From positions 754,501-818,500 of the forward strand of contig JACVVK020000033.1 in the NCBI GenBank assembly GCA_018292915.2: a DNA stretch of 64,000 nucleotides, given 5' to 3'. The position numbers and the translations under genes are program-made. A model generated the notes under the pieces. It was given only the letters and a program-made list of their open reading frames with translations, was not told the origin of the DNA and made no database searches. Origin of the DNA: Batillaria attramentaria (lineage: Eukaryota > Mollusca > Gastropoda > Batillariidae). Of this stretch, positions 58,601 through 63,790 are shown in pieces; position 1 is the first letter of the stretch; each line of letters opens with the position of its first letter.

Positions 58601-59912
58601 TTCTGTTTTATCGTGCCACATTTCAAGTCCCCGCCGAAAAGAATTGTGTGCATATTTGTGAAAAAAAACCAACCAAAACACACTAACAATAAAACACGGA
58701 AATATGCTCACATTTGTTCTGTTTTATCTTGCCACATTTACCCGCCGAAAAGAAATGTGTGCATATTTCTGAAAAAACACACTAACAATAAAACACGAAA
58801 ATATGCTCACTTTTCTTTTTGGCCACATTACCCTCCGAACATCAGAAAGTGTGCCCAAAAAGAACTATGAGCATATTTTTAGAAATGTGGGCACATTTTC
58901 CAGAAAGGTGGGCAATTTTCCAGAAATGTGGGCACATTTTCCAGAAATGTGGGCACATTTTCCAGAAATGTGGGCACATTTTTGTAAATTTGGCCACATG
59001 TTTAGTAAGAGACCCTCCCTCCTTTGTTTTGGCCAAATCTTTTGGGATAACGAATGTTTCCGCCATTCATACTTCGTCCCATTATTCGTACCGAACTCTA
59101 TGGCGTGAACAGTACCGCGCGCATCATATTTCCTCACGCCGCTGCCACACGCGTTCTGCCCAAGTCCTTTGAAGAGACTGAAATGCCAATGGTTCTGTAA
59201 TACCTTCACGTTTACCTCGCTCTTTAATCCCAAAACGAGTTGACACTGCGGCCAGTCCGGCATTGTAAACGGCCCCGCTGAAAGTGGCCGAAGCTTTGTA
59301 TTTTTCCGCTCGCTTTCCCGGGCCCGCACGTCGTGGTTTGCAAACTATCGCCATTGCCCAGAACCACTCGAAACACCTTGGAGCAAAGCAGCCAGATTAC
59401 CTCACTATTGCCGTAAGTCGATAACGAGTCAGCCCATTACACGCCTGACGTTTTTGCAACAATGAACGCATTGCCGGAAAGGGATTTTAAAGGCTAGAAG
59501 CACGAGAAGGTGCAAGTTCGTTTGTGACTGACGCTGAGAAAGTAAATGCTGAGTGTATTAATTTTGTCTGATTATTAGTAAATGAAGTTTTAAATAAAAG
59601 CAGGTGCGTTGAAGTTTAGTTCTCGTCTTGCCTCCGTCATTACCCAGAGCCTTCTTGCCCAGTTTCAGCGTTCCGCACATCACTGTGAACAATATCATCA
59701 GAAATAAGTTCAGACTGAAAATCAGGTGTAAAATCATCTTTTCTATTTCACCCGATGCGATGTGCACAAAAGTATTACTTGAGAATACTCGAAGCTGATA
59801 GTGTAGGCCGCTGCAACTTTCGCCGAAAGAGATGACACCGTGTAGCACTTGGTCAGCAGGCGGACTGGCATGAATCCAAAATTCCATCTGGTAATCAGTG
59901 GGTCGGTTTCTA

Positions 59913-59944
<32 letters not shown>

Positions 59945-62932
59945 CCAAACCAAAACAACAAACCAAACCAAACCAAACCAAAACAAAACACCAAAACTAA
60001 ACAAAACAAAACAAAACAAAACCGTCAAAACAAAACACCCTAGAGAGCGAACCAAAGAGTTTACTCACTGAGCGCACGTCAAGTGCTACTTTTTGTGAGC
60101 ATGTAAGAAACGCCTTGCTGTTATTACCCGTTAACTCTTTCGCATCCCGCGGCAAGCAGAGCACATAAACGAGTTTCAGCGAGGCGGTTTCCGATAACGG
60201 TCCGCGATAAGTCAGTTAACCATACTCCATTAACTGGCCATTACCGTACGCACACGCCCAGCGATCTCAACGGAAACCAACTTTGATTTGGAACAGTTTC
60301 GCTTGTGGGTGCGCCTGAAAGAGCCTATCTTAATGATTAGTAGAGCTCTGGATGCGAGACAGTGCAGCCGTGTACAGTCTCGGTTAACCGGCTAAAATCC
60401 AATGTCTTCTACTCAGCGGTTGACCGTGCCGCAAGCCTGACTCCCTCAGTCCTTGACTGATATTCGCGTCGCCGTGTGAGGCCTTCACTGAGTTAACTCC
60501 GTGCCAGCCCTCAAGATGCAATCATTATGCAGTTGTTTAGATGCTTACGCTACCATATTTTATGCTCACAGATCGTTCTGATCTGTTTTCGTGGTATCTA
60601 TCATCATCATCACACCACTTAAGACACCTGAACAGTGACAGCGTCTGTAATGCTGACACGTAGCCAACGGAAGCGTACTCGCTCTCAGTGATGCGGCGAC
60701 CACAATGAGCGCCCCAATAGTGCCTGTAACAACAGTCGCAGAAGTTGAATGTTCGACCGCTCGTGCCAAATGTAAACAACACTGTATCGCATTAAGAGCT
60801 GTACTAAACATCAAGATAAGAGTATTTCCAGGCGTACAGACACACTTACGAGCGAAAATGTTTCAAAACATAAGCTGGAATAGCAAAGATGGAGTTATCC
60901 CTTTTATAGTGTAGACGGACGGCATTCCCGCGTACACAGTGATTGTAGAAGGGAGATGAACAGGCTGGCAACAGTGTCTGTGTGTACTGTACCTAACACG
61001 GGGGAACATCAAAGACGTCTTAGCTGCAGGGAATGCCTGCATCGGCCTCAGTAATTTTAAGCAGGTGGTCTCTTGTACAGAAGGGGGTCGATTGATTATT
61101 AAAAAGAAAGAAGCAGCAGAAGAAAAAAAAAACAGGGCAGATGTGTTTCCTGCAGGATGTACTGGCTTTTGGGCCTCGGTTTCATACATAGCCGTTGTTG
61201 TATGGACTCCAAAATGGAGTCCAAGGCGGGTATGGTGAATACATAAAAAGTATAAATAAAAGTGAAATAATCACACGCACGCACGCACACGCACGCACGC
61301 ACGCACGCACGCACGCTCACACGCTCACATGCTCACATTCAAGATTACACGTGTTGGTCTTTGCATACGAATTGTCTTGGCGTTTGCTTATTGATGGCAC
61401 TTGAAATCAGTGTTCGTATCACTCAGAAATGCTTGTAGTTGAAAGCATTTTATCTTGAAATCTAGAAGTGATCAGTATGTATATATGTAACTATGTTTTG
61501 TCCTTGTAAAAGTTTGCGCGAGTATAGCCTCAAGGCAACGTTCATTGAACCAACAACTATTTTTTTTTTTGTTGGTGTCAGTGAAACGCCTCAGTGTCAC
61601 TTAACTTTTATTCACCTAAAAATTATCACACTTCACATCTGTTTATGTTCTGTTTGCAGCACTGTCCACCAAAGGGGACGGGGCGGTCAGACCCAGCAAG
61701 AAATCTAGACAGGGGGACTCCAAACCCTGCTGCTATAACGGCGGATTGTGTGTGTTGGGCAGCTTTTGCCACTGTCCAGAGTAAGTAGGGGTCACCCCAG
61801 TCTTCCTGCTTTCAGCAGTTGATCTTATTATCCTTAGTGTGAAGAGTGATTCAAGCTTTTTGTCCTGGAAATACACGGTGGGAAACTTGTCAAAAATATG
61901 AGAGTAGAATGTTGGAGAGAAAGGTGGTTGGTGGTGGTGGTGGTGGTGGTGGTGGTGGGGTGTGTGTGTGTGTGTGTGTGTGTGTGTCTCAGTGAGAGAG
62001 AGAGATTTCTGAAATGATAACAACGGCACTAACACGTTGCATGTATGTATATAATGCTGAAAACATCGTGAAATATTATTCAGAAGCTTGTCATCTAATA
62101 AATTTCTGCGAGTCCGACCGAATACACATTCTATACATTGCCCTAAAATTTCCGTCTGTGTGTGTTTCAGAAACTTTTACGGACGCCACTGTGAATTTGA
62201 GCTGAAGCGGAAGACATGTGGTCACGTGCCACACGGAAGCTGGGTGAAGGCAGGCTGCAACCTTTGTCAGTGTAATGACGGTCACATGGCTTGTCTACCA
62301 CGTGCATTTGAGGGTTGTGGTAAGTCCCTTTATACAAATAAATAAATAAATAAATAAATAAACTAATTCCCAAAATAGAACTGTTGCTATGCAGTATATG
62401 TCTATCTTCAAAATAGAGGCCAGAAATTGTTGTGTCCAAATATAGTATTGCTTCATTAGCAAACAGTGCTAGTCATCCAACAAACCAGCCGTCTAGTTCA
62501 TTTAAAATATATTAAAAATACCAACCAACCAAAACACAAAACGAAAACAGAAATGAATAAAAATTCCACATTGGGATGATAACTGTTGGCGTAGTAAGTA
62601 GACTGAGTAATGCCCAACTCCTTTACTGAGTGTCCTGCAGCAAGTTTTGCATCCAGATTCTTAAAAAAAAAAAGAAGAAGTCATTACATGTTTCTTCCAT
62701 CATCTGTGTAGATGATTTACCACTGAAAGAGGAGATTGACCCTTGGGACTACAAAGACGAGATGGTGGTCTTTGCCGCAGACGACTCGAGCAAGAGTGAT
62801 TATACATCAGACGGCGCTGACTACTATGACTATTACGAGCTGGAAAACAGCAAAAAGGCAGCAGCAGGAAGGACTTCACAAAATGCCGTCTGCTTGTTGC
62901 TAACACTGCTGGTGTGGTGGCTAGCTTCTTAA
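24785..62932 (+). CDS. EGF-CFC family protein (Cripto/Cryptic-like Nodal co-receptor), five-exon gene model
   Basis: Coding exons: 24785-24804, 27974-28026, 61660-61780, 62171-62319, 62712-62932; 564 nt, 187 residues plus stop. Every junction is GT-AG and phases match (2, 1, 2, 1). Seen in order: signal peptide 1-25 ending in AQA; short basic linker 26-47 with KKSR; compact EGF module C48-C72 starting CCYNGG and containing GSFCHCP and FYGRHCE; CFC module C81-C114 with VPHGSW; acidic tyrosine-rich stem 115-160; hydrophobic tail 173-187 typical of a GPI-attachment signal. Family knowledge: EGF-CFC proteins are cell-surface co-receptors that bind Nodal/GDF through EGF and the type I receptor ALK4 through CFC. 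H86 and W89 match the His/Trp pair needed for ALK4 binding. Total length is close to that of mammalian Cripto. Odd: the EGF O-fucose threonine is leucine, and there is no N-glycosylation sequon. Exons 3-5 are near certain; exons 1-2 rest on phase, splice sites and signal-peptide logic. An extra phase-1 exon in intron 2 cannot be excluded. Confidence 0.85.
26036..26245 (+). repeat. REP-3 copy (intron 1)
   Basis: CTTGTTAAAAAGAAACAGCC, ATCCACTTCAAGCCACTACT and ATTTCAAGTAAAAATGCG align with 42845-43088 in the same order. Confidence 0.7.
26671..26723. repeat. CA microsatellite (intron 1)
   Basis: Uninterrupted CA run. Confidence 0.95.
27660..27870. repeat. A/C-only low-complexity block
   Basis: Runs of C, A, AAAC and CAAA with almost no T or G on the plus strand. 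Similar blocks lie at 16870-16975, 28436-28510, 31857-32096, 58050-58160 and 59919-60030. Long frames through them are composition artefacts. Confidence 0.9.
27974..28026 (+). CDS. EGF-CFC exon 2: hydrophobic core of the signal peptide
   Basis: A 53-nt exon between the acceptor TTCTTGTTGCAG and the donor CAAG|GTAAGC. Read in the phase left by exon 1 it gives [17 protein letters not shown], a typical signal-peptide hydrophobic core; the other two frames are not hydrophobic. It leaves one base (phase 1), which with CA from exon 3 makes alanine and completes the AQA signal-peptidase site. A GA microsatellite begins about 20 bp after the donor. The exon is small and was found by reasoning, not by homology. 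Confidence 0.65.
30312..30400. repeat. CA microsatellite (intron 2)
   Basis: Uninterrupted CA run of about 44 units, one of the longest in the window. Confidence 0.95.
31357..31540 (+). mobile_element. SINE-1 full-length copy in a CTGT microsatellite
   Basis: Head GCCGGGGTGGCCGAATGG, tail GGAAAAGGACGTTAAACCCC. CTGTCTGTCT lies on both sides as target duplication. Box B region carries a small duplication (GAGTTCCGAGTTCG). Confidence 0.88.
31857..32096. repeat. A/C-rich low-complexity block before REP-2
   Basis: AAACAAAC, CCCAACACAA and poly-C/poly-A runs joined directly to the REP-2 copy at 32097. It gives spurious frames on both strands. Confidence 0.9.
32097..32410 (+). repeat. REP-2 copy
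   Basis: TTTTGCACGCCTACCAGCAG start, GGACGCCGTCCCCACGCCTG, GTGTGAACAGAAAATCCACT and GCGTGTGCAAAGGTC near the end. Abuts a long A/C-rich low-complexity block. Confidence 0.75.
32935..33295 (+). repeat. REP-4 copy
   Basis: ACAAGTCGGTTTCTGGTTGG, CCGGTGCTATGACGTTT, GGGAACCCACTGGTTGACGG and AAACGCCCGTCCAGTTTTGT match 55505-55790. This copy has an extra CAA run at 33160-33186. Confidence 0.7.
33441..33600 (-). mobile_element. SINE-1 copy beside a REP-2 fragment
   Basis: Complete head with box B motif, and a short deletion in the tail (the CCACCAC segment is missing after CGTCCTTTT). No clean target duplication was seen. Directly followed by REP-2 sequence. Confidence 0.85.
33601..33690 (-). repeat. 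REP-2 terminal fragment
   Basis: Reverse of the REP-2 start (TTTTACCGCTGGTAGG, GTGCAAAATCGCCACGTG). It adjoins a SINE-1, which may have split a longer copy. Confidence 0.65.
34154..34567 (+). mobile_element. SINE-1 interrupted by another SINE-1, with a duplicated tail
   Basis: The outer copy has an 11-bp duplication CATAAACATAA at 34143-34153 and 34568-34578. It is split at 34298-34489 by the inner copy. Its last ~38 bp (TTGCGTAGTGGAAAAGGACG onward) occur twice in tandem. Confidence 0.85.
34298..34489 (-). mobile_element. SINE-1 nested in SINE-1
   Basis: Full-length minus-strand copy with a 10-bp duplication GCGTAGTGGA at 34288-34297 and 34490-34499, inserted into the tail of the outer SINE. 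Confidence 0.88.
35547..35709 (-). mobile_element. SINE-1 copy
   Basis: Head and body are recognisable (GGGATTCGAACTCACGATCC, GGCCAGCACAAATATCTGG, TTTAACGTCCTTTTCC). Part of the anticodon-arm region is deleted. No clear duplication. Confidence 0.82.
36227..36370 (+). mobile_element. RTE-like LINE 3'-end insertion
   Basis: A 144-bp insert flanked by a perfect 14-bp duplication, TATAATCTTACCAT, at 36213-36226 and 36371-36384. In one frame it reads [21 protein letters not shown] then CSPGNKED and stop, homologous to the last residues of the reverse transcriptase at 2926-4134 (GVARLAQNRVRWRRVVDGLC) but clearly a different subfamily. The tail is short ACTAA repeats. Confidence 0.85.
37323..37487. 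repeat. Inverted-repeat element with ~75-bp arms
   Basis: ACAGGGCCGAGGATGAGGGG at the left and CCCCTCATCCTCGGCCTTGT at the right are inverted. Arms are roughly 85% alike by eye and separated by TAGTTTTTCACA. No target duplication seen. Looks like a small MITE. Confidence 0.7.
38619..38796 (-). mobile_element. SINE-1, full-length
   Basis: Perfect 13-bp duplication TGGGAAATGCCAG at 38606-38618 and 38797-38809. Full tRNA-like head, body and GGACGTTAAA tail. Confidence 0.92.
40473..40575 (+). mobile_element. tRNA-like SINE head, SINE-D-like
   Basis: GGGGAGTCGG start, AAAGAGCGTCGGACTCGAGA and box B GAGTTCGAATCCCG. It resembles the head of the SINE at 22096-22470. The 3' part is missing or unrecognised. 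Confidence 0.55.
40589..40780 (+). mobile_element. SINE-1 copy
   Basis: Diverged head (GATAGCCAAATGGTAGAATG, GAGTTCGAATCCCGG) and a tail with GGAAAATGACGTTAAACTCC. Immediately preceded by another tRNA-like head at 40473-40560. Confidence 0.8.
41782..42054 (+). mobile_element. ACTC-tailed retroposon, copy 1
   Basis: 273 bp flanked by a perfect 14-bp duplication TTGAGGGTTGATAC at 41768-41781 and 42055-42068. Ends CTAAAAACTCACTTACTCC. Almost identical to 47909-48180. No tRNA head; probably a LINE 3' UTR. Confidence 0.88.
42845..43088 (+). repeat. REP-3 copy with internal inverted repeat
   Basis: AGGAGCCACTTCAAGCCAC at 42936-42954 is inverted at 43020-43038. The 26-kb copy has kept the left arm and part of the right. 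Confidence 0.72.
43092..43225 (+). mobile_element. tRNA-like SINE, unassigned family
   Basis: GATGGCGGGGTAACTGAGG, then GAGTTCAAATCCTGTCTTGG (box B-like) and a body with TTCGGGCTTTTCCCCTTGCC. The tail is lost in an A-rich run. Confidence 0.5.
43856..44014. repeat. Two CA microsatellite blocks
   Basis: 43856-43938 and 43969-44014, separated by a short C-rich spacer and followed by a poly-A tract at 44052-44073. Confidence 0.95.
45400..45515. repeat. CTA and ATT trinucleotide microsatellites
   Basis: CTA run 45400-45450, then ATT run 45488-45515. The latter is the 3' tail of the SINE-B copy. Confidence 0.93.
45488..45888 (-). mobile_element. SINE-B, second copy
   Basis: Same architecture as 6403-6794, roughly 85% alike by eye, with a longer TTA/ATT microsatellite at its 3' end (45488-45515). 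The head retains CTAGTGGTTAAGACTT and GGTTCGAGTCTC. Confidence 0.83.
45946..46112 (-). mobile_element. SINE-1 copy
   Basis: 13-bp duplication CTTGTCAGACTGA at 45933-45945 and 46113-46125. The head lost part of box B. Confidence 0.9.
46798..47848. repeat. 75-bp minisatellite, 14 copies
   Basis: Near-perfect 75-bp units starting CACTCTGCTTTGGTTACTTG and ending GTAGTACTTC; variants are mainly C/T in TTG(C/T)TTTG and A/G in TTC(A/G)GTG. As 75 is a multiple of three and a unit has no stop in one frame of each strand, long frames are open on both strands (about 46730-47860 plus and 46723-47850 minus). The plus-strand reading is a repeated hydrophobic segment ([20 protein letters not shown]); the minus reading is polar with [17 protein letters not shown]. 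No codon-type substitution bias or recognised domain supports a gene. Confidence 0.93.
47861..48180 (+). mobile_element. ACTC-tailed retroposon, copy 2 (longer)
   Basis: 320 bp flanked by a perfect 14-bp duplication CCAAACTCCCTTGA at 47847-47860 and 48181-48194. It carries about 48 bp more at its 5' end than copy 1, so the copies are 5'-truncated at different points, as expected for target-primed reverse transcription. It abuts the 75-bp minisatellite. Confidence 0.88.
49625..49685. repeat. CA microsatellite
   Basis: Uninterrupted CA run. Confidence 0.95.
50512..50699 (+). mobile_element. SINE-1, full-length
   Basis: 14-bp duplication TCACCTGAAGTGAG at 50498-50511 and 50700-50713. Small insertions in the head around box B (GCCGGGGTCGTGACTGAGTT). 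Confidence 0.92.
52374..52582. repeat. Two-unit tandem repeat (~106 bp)
   Basis: GGACAGCTACCCTTACAGAA starts each unit (about 52374 and 52478). The units are nearly identical. The motif GCTACCCT..CAGAACA...CAGC recalls the middle of SINE-D, so this may be a duplicated SINE-D piece. Confidence 0.7.
53420..53480 (-). mobile_element. SINE-1 tail-only insertion
   Basis: 61 bp of SINE-1 tail (GTGGGTGTTTGGGAGTTTGT, TTTCCACCACGTATC), flanked by GGGTTGCAGGT at 53409-53419 and 53481-53491 (11 bp). Confidence 0.8.
54100..54282 (+). mobile_element. SINE-1 with a poly-G expansion at its 5' end
   Basis: 11-bp duplication TTTTCTGCCGG at 54089-54099 and 54283-54293. The 5' GGAG of the head is replaced by a run of more than 20 G. 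Box A and box B are intact. Confidence 0.88.
55505..55790 (+). repeat. REP-4 copy
   Basis: GCAAGTCGGTTTCTGGGTGG, CCGGTGCTATGGCGTTT, GGGAACCCGCTGATTGGCGG and AAACGCCCGCCCATTTTGTT match the copy at 32935-33295. Also partly self-inverted (GCGTTTTGATTTTGG against the AAATCAAAACAT segment). Confidence 0.7.
56028..56205 (+). mobile_element. Diverged SINE-1 copy
   Basis: Head GGATAACCAAGGCCGGACAG with CGAATTCCAATTCCGG in place of box B, tail GGTGGAAAAGGACGTTTTAA. The box B damage suggests an old copy. Confidence 0.75.
56531..56580 (+). mobile_element. SINE-1 tail-only fragment
   Basis: ATCACCCATACGTGGTGGAA to ACACCCACCC. Flanked by imperfectly matching TTCTGCGGTGCG and TCTTTGGTGCG, probably a decayed duplication. 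Confidence 0.65.
56668..57071. repeat. Direct duplication of ~200 bp
   Basis: Unit 1 56668-56876 and unit 2 56877-57071 share, in order, TGGGTTCAG, CAACCAACCAAAAGCAAG, an AAC run, ATTTTCATGCAA, GATGTTAGTCA-like and AACAAATTCACGAGTCG. Substantial divergence between the units indicates an old duplication. Confidence 0.75.
58297..58425 (+). mobile_element. tRNA-like SINE remnant
   Basis: GACAATACAGCTCGAGCG ... GTGGGTTCGGTCCCATGC looks like a decayed tRNA-derived head, followed by CAGTACAGACCTTTTCCAGT. Family unknown. Confidence 0.4.
58440..58995. repeat. Compound tandem array (~115-bp units, then 21-bp units)
   Basis: Units containing CCGCCGAAAAGAAATGTGGG and AAACACGAAAATATGCTCAC recur at about 58490, 58610, 58730 and 58800. 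A 21-bp unit (CAGAAATGTGGGCACATTTT plus C) is then repeated about four times at 58900-58985. The short unit reuses a motif of the long one. Confidence 0.8.
60270..60905. repeat. Two REP-1 pieces in opposite orientation
   Basis: 60270-60380 is REP-1 reverse (TTTGGAACAGTTTCGCTTGT, GATTAGTAGAGCTCTGGATG). 60540-60905 is REP-1 forward (TTTTCGTGGTATCTATCATC, CACTGTATCGCATTAAGAGC). They are separated by about 160 bp without recognised content. Confidence 0.65.
61274..61318. repeat. CGCA microsatellite
   Basis: ACGC/GCAC tetranucleotide run about 340 bp before exon 3. Confidence 0.93.
61660..61780 (+). CDS. EGF-CFC exon 3: linker and first five EGF cysteines
   Basis: The acceptor follows a pyrimidine-rich tract (TTCTGTTTGCAG) and the donor is CCAGA|GTAAGT. 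The exon encodes the end of the signal peptide, a linker with basic KKSR, and the EGF start [17 protein letters not shown], which is diagnostic of the EGF-CFC family: two adjacent cysteines, no spacer loop, and GSFC-x-CP. The intron splits the EGF module before its FYGR segment. Only this reading phase gives the EGF pattern. Confidence 0.93.
61781..62170 (+). other. Intron 3 of the EGF-CFC gene
   Basis: 390 bp, GT-AG. It contains a GGT trinucleotide run (61926-61957) followed by a GT run (61960-61988) and a short GA run. Confidence 0.9.
62171..62319 (+). CDS. EGF-CFC exon 4: end of EGF module and whole CFC module
   Basis: Acceptor GTGTGTTTCAG, donor TGTG|GTAAGT. Encodes ENFYGRHCE, closing the EGF fold, then a CFC module whose six cysteines (C81, C94, C97, C99, C106, C114) have the family spacing CGxVPHxxW...CxLCxC...C...GC. 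His86 and Trp89 occupy the family's receptor-contact positions. An AAAT-type microsatellite (62336-62361) begins 16 bp after the donor. Confidence 0.94.
62320..62711 (+). other. Intron 4 of the EGF-CFC gene
   Basis: 392 bp, GT-AG. It contains an AAAT-type microsatellite (62336-62361) and an A-rich tract near 62660. No coding signal of its own. Confidence 0.9.
62712..62932 (+). CDS. EGF-CFC exon 5: acidic/tyrosine-rich stem and GPI-type tail, stop codon
   Basis: Acceptor CATCTGTGTAG. The exon completes the last CFC segment (GCDD) and encodes an Asp/Glu/Tyr-rich stretch including [11 protein letters not shown], a Lys/Ala spacer ([11 protein letters not shown]) and the hydrophobic tail [15 protein letters not shown] before TAA at 62930-62932. 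This layout, small residues then a short hydrophobic end with no cytoplasmic tail, is that of a GPI-anchoring signal; the likely omega site lies among the AAAG residues 164-167. The stem is poorly conserved in this family, so the assignment rests on phase continuity and the tail. Confidence 0.9.
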
Positions 62933-63790
62933 CACTGGACAAGGAGTATCTGTGATGGTGCGACTCAGTGCAAAACCGGTACCAGCCCACTAATACCTCA
63001 CAAACGATGCCGGCACTGAAGAGTGCCTGGCATCTGAACAGTTGAAAAAAAAGAAAAAGAAAAAAAAGAAAAGAAAAGATCTGACAGTGTGACGCGATGC
63101 AAAGTCGTTAATACCTTACCTCAGGATGTGGGGAGTGAAGATTGGTGTAATAGTGAGGCTCAGTGTAAACTCGGTACTGGCCCAGTAATGCCTCTCACAG
63201 GAGTTGAGGACCGTCGAGTGTCTGATGTGATTGTGTGACTCAGGCAAAGTCAGTACCGACCCCAGGAAAGCCTCACCTCAGTATGCGCTGGGACTGAAAA
63301 GTGTCTAGCATCCTAACACGCCGGACAAGGCAGACAAGTTTTGTTGGTGTGACTCAATACCAAATTCAGCCCCGGCCCAGTAGCACCTCACCCAGAGTTG
63401 GAGGACTGAAGTTTCTCAGGTCAAGATTTCTCGTGATGAATGTGTAAGGTGGTCAAGGTGAATTCTTCTGCCTTAGAAATTGTTGGGTGCTAGTGGGTCC
63501 TTAACATGCAGCTGCTGATGAGTGATTCGGATCAAATCGTTCTGTCAATAGAGCAGTGAACCAGCAGAGCAGAGCAGTCATACAGACAGATGGTATAGGG
63601 AACAGAGCTTGCAGTCCATTACCAGACAGAGTTCTGTGAGACCTACCAGTGTACATGTATATGGACACGAAAAGGGCCTCTTGGGATAATATTGAAATTC
63701 AAATTACTTCATTAATCCCAGAAGGGAAATTATAGGCCACCATAAAACATAATAATAAGACATAATAACAAATAAAACATGCACTAACAG
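62933..63790 (+). other. Probable 3' UTR with degenerate internal repeats and an AATAAA
   Basis: No ORF follows the TAA. Degenerate units resembling GTGTGACTCAGTG ... CGGTACCGGCCCAGTAATGCC recur from about 62957, 63085, 63153, 63232 and 63346. The first clear AATAAA is at 63771-63776, next to a segment (63705-63735) with the CATTAATCCCAGAAGGGAAA motif often seen at LINE/SINE 3' ends, so the signal may belong to a retroposon rather than the gene. The end of the UTR is uncertain. Confidence 0.4.

Larger units (their letters stand above)
28027..61659 (+). other. Intron 2 of the EGF-CFC gene (about 33.6 kb, repeat-filled)
   Basis: Runs from GTAAGC to TTTGCAG in this model. It contains at least ten SINE-1 pieces, an RTE 3' end, two ACTC-tailed retroposons, the 75-bp minisatellite and the 56.7-59.0 kb tandem arrays. 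No other gene could be recognised on either strand. Stretches without an assigned repeat (28.1-30.3, 35.7-36.2, 36.4-37.3, 38.8-40.4, 48.2-50.4, 50.7-52.3, 54.3-55.5, 57.1-58.3 and 59.0-60.2 kb) show only unrecognised single-copy or decayed sequence with homopolymer runs. Confidence 0.5.

Noticed and set aside
60950..61010. Alternative first exon near the ATG at about 60957
   Set aside because: It gives a weakly hydrophobic peptide but no donor site in the phase needed by exon 3. Exons 1-2 at 24.8 and 28.0 kb fit far better.
63771..63776. AATAAA as the definite polyadenylation signal of the EGF-CFC gene
   Set aside because: It lies beside a motif typical of retroposon 3' ends in A/T-rich sequence, so I list it only as a candidate inside the 3' UTR entry.
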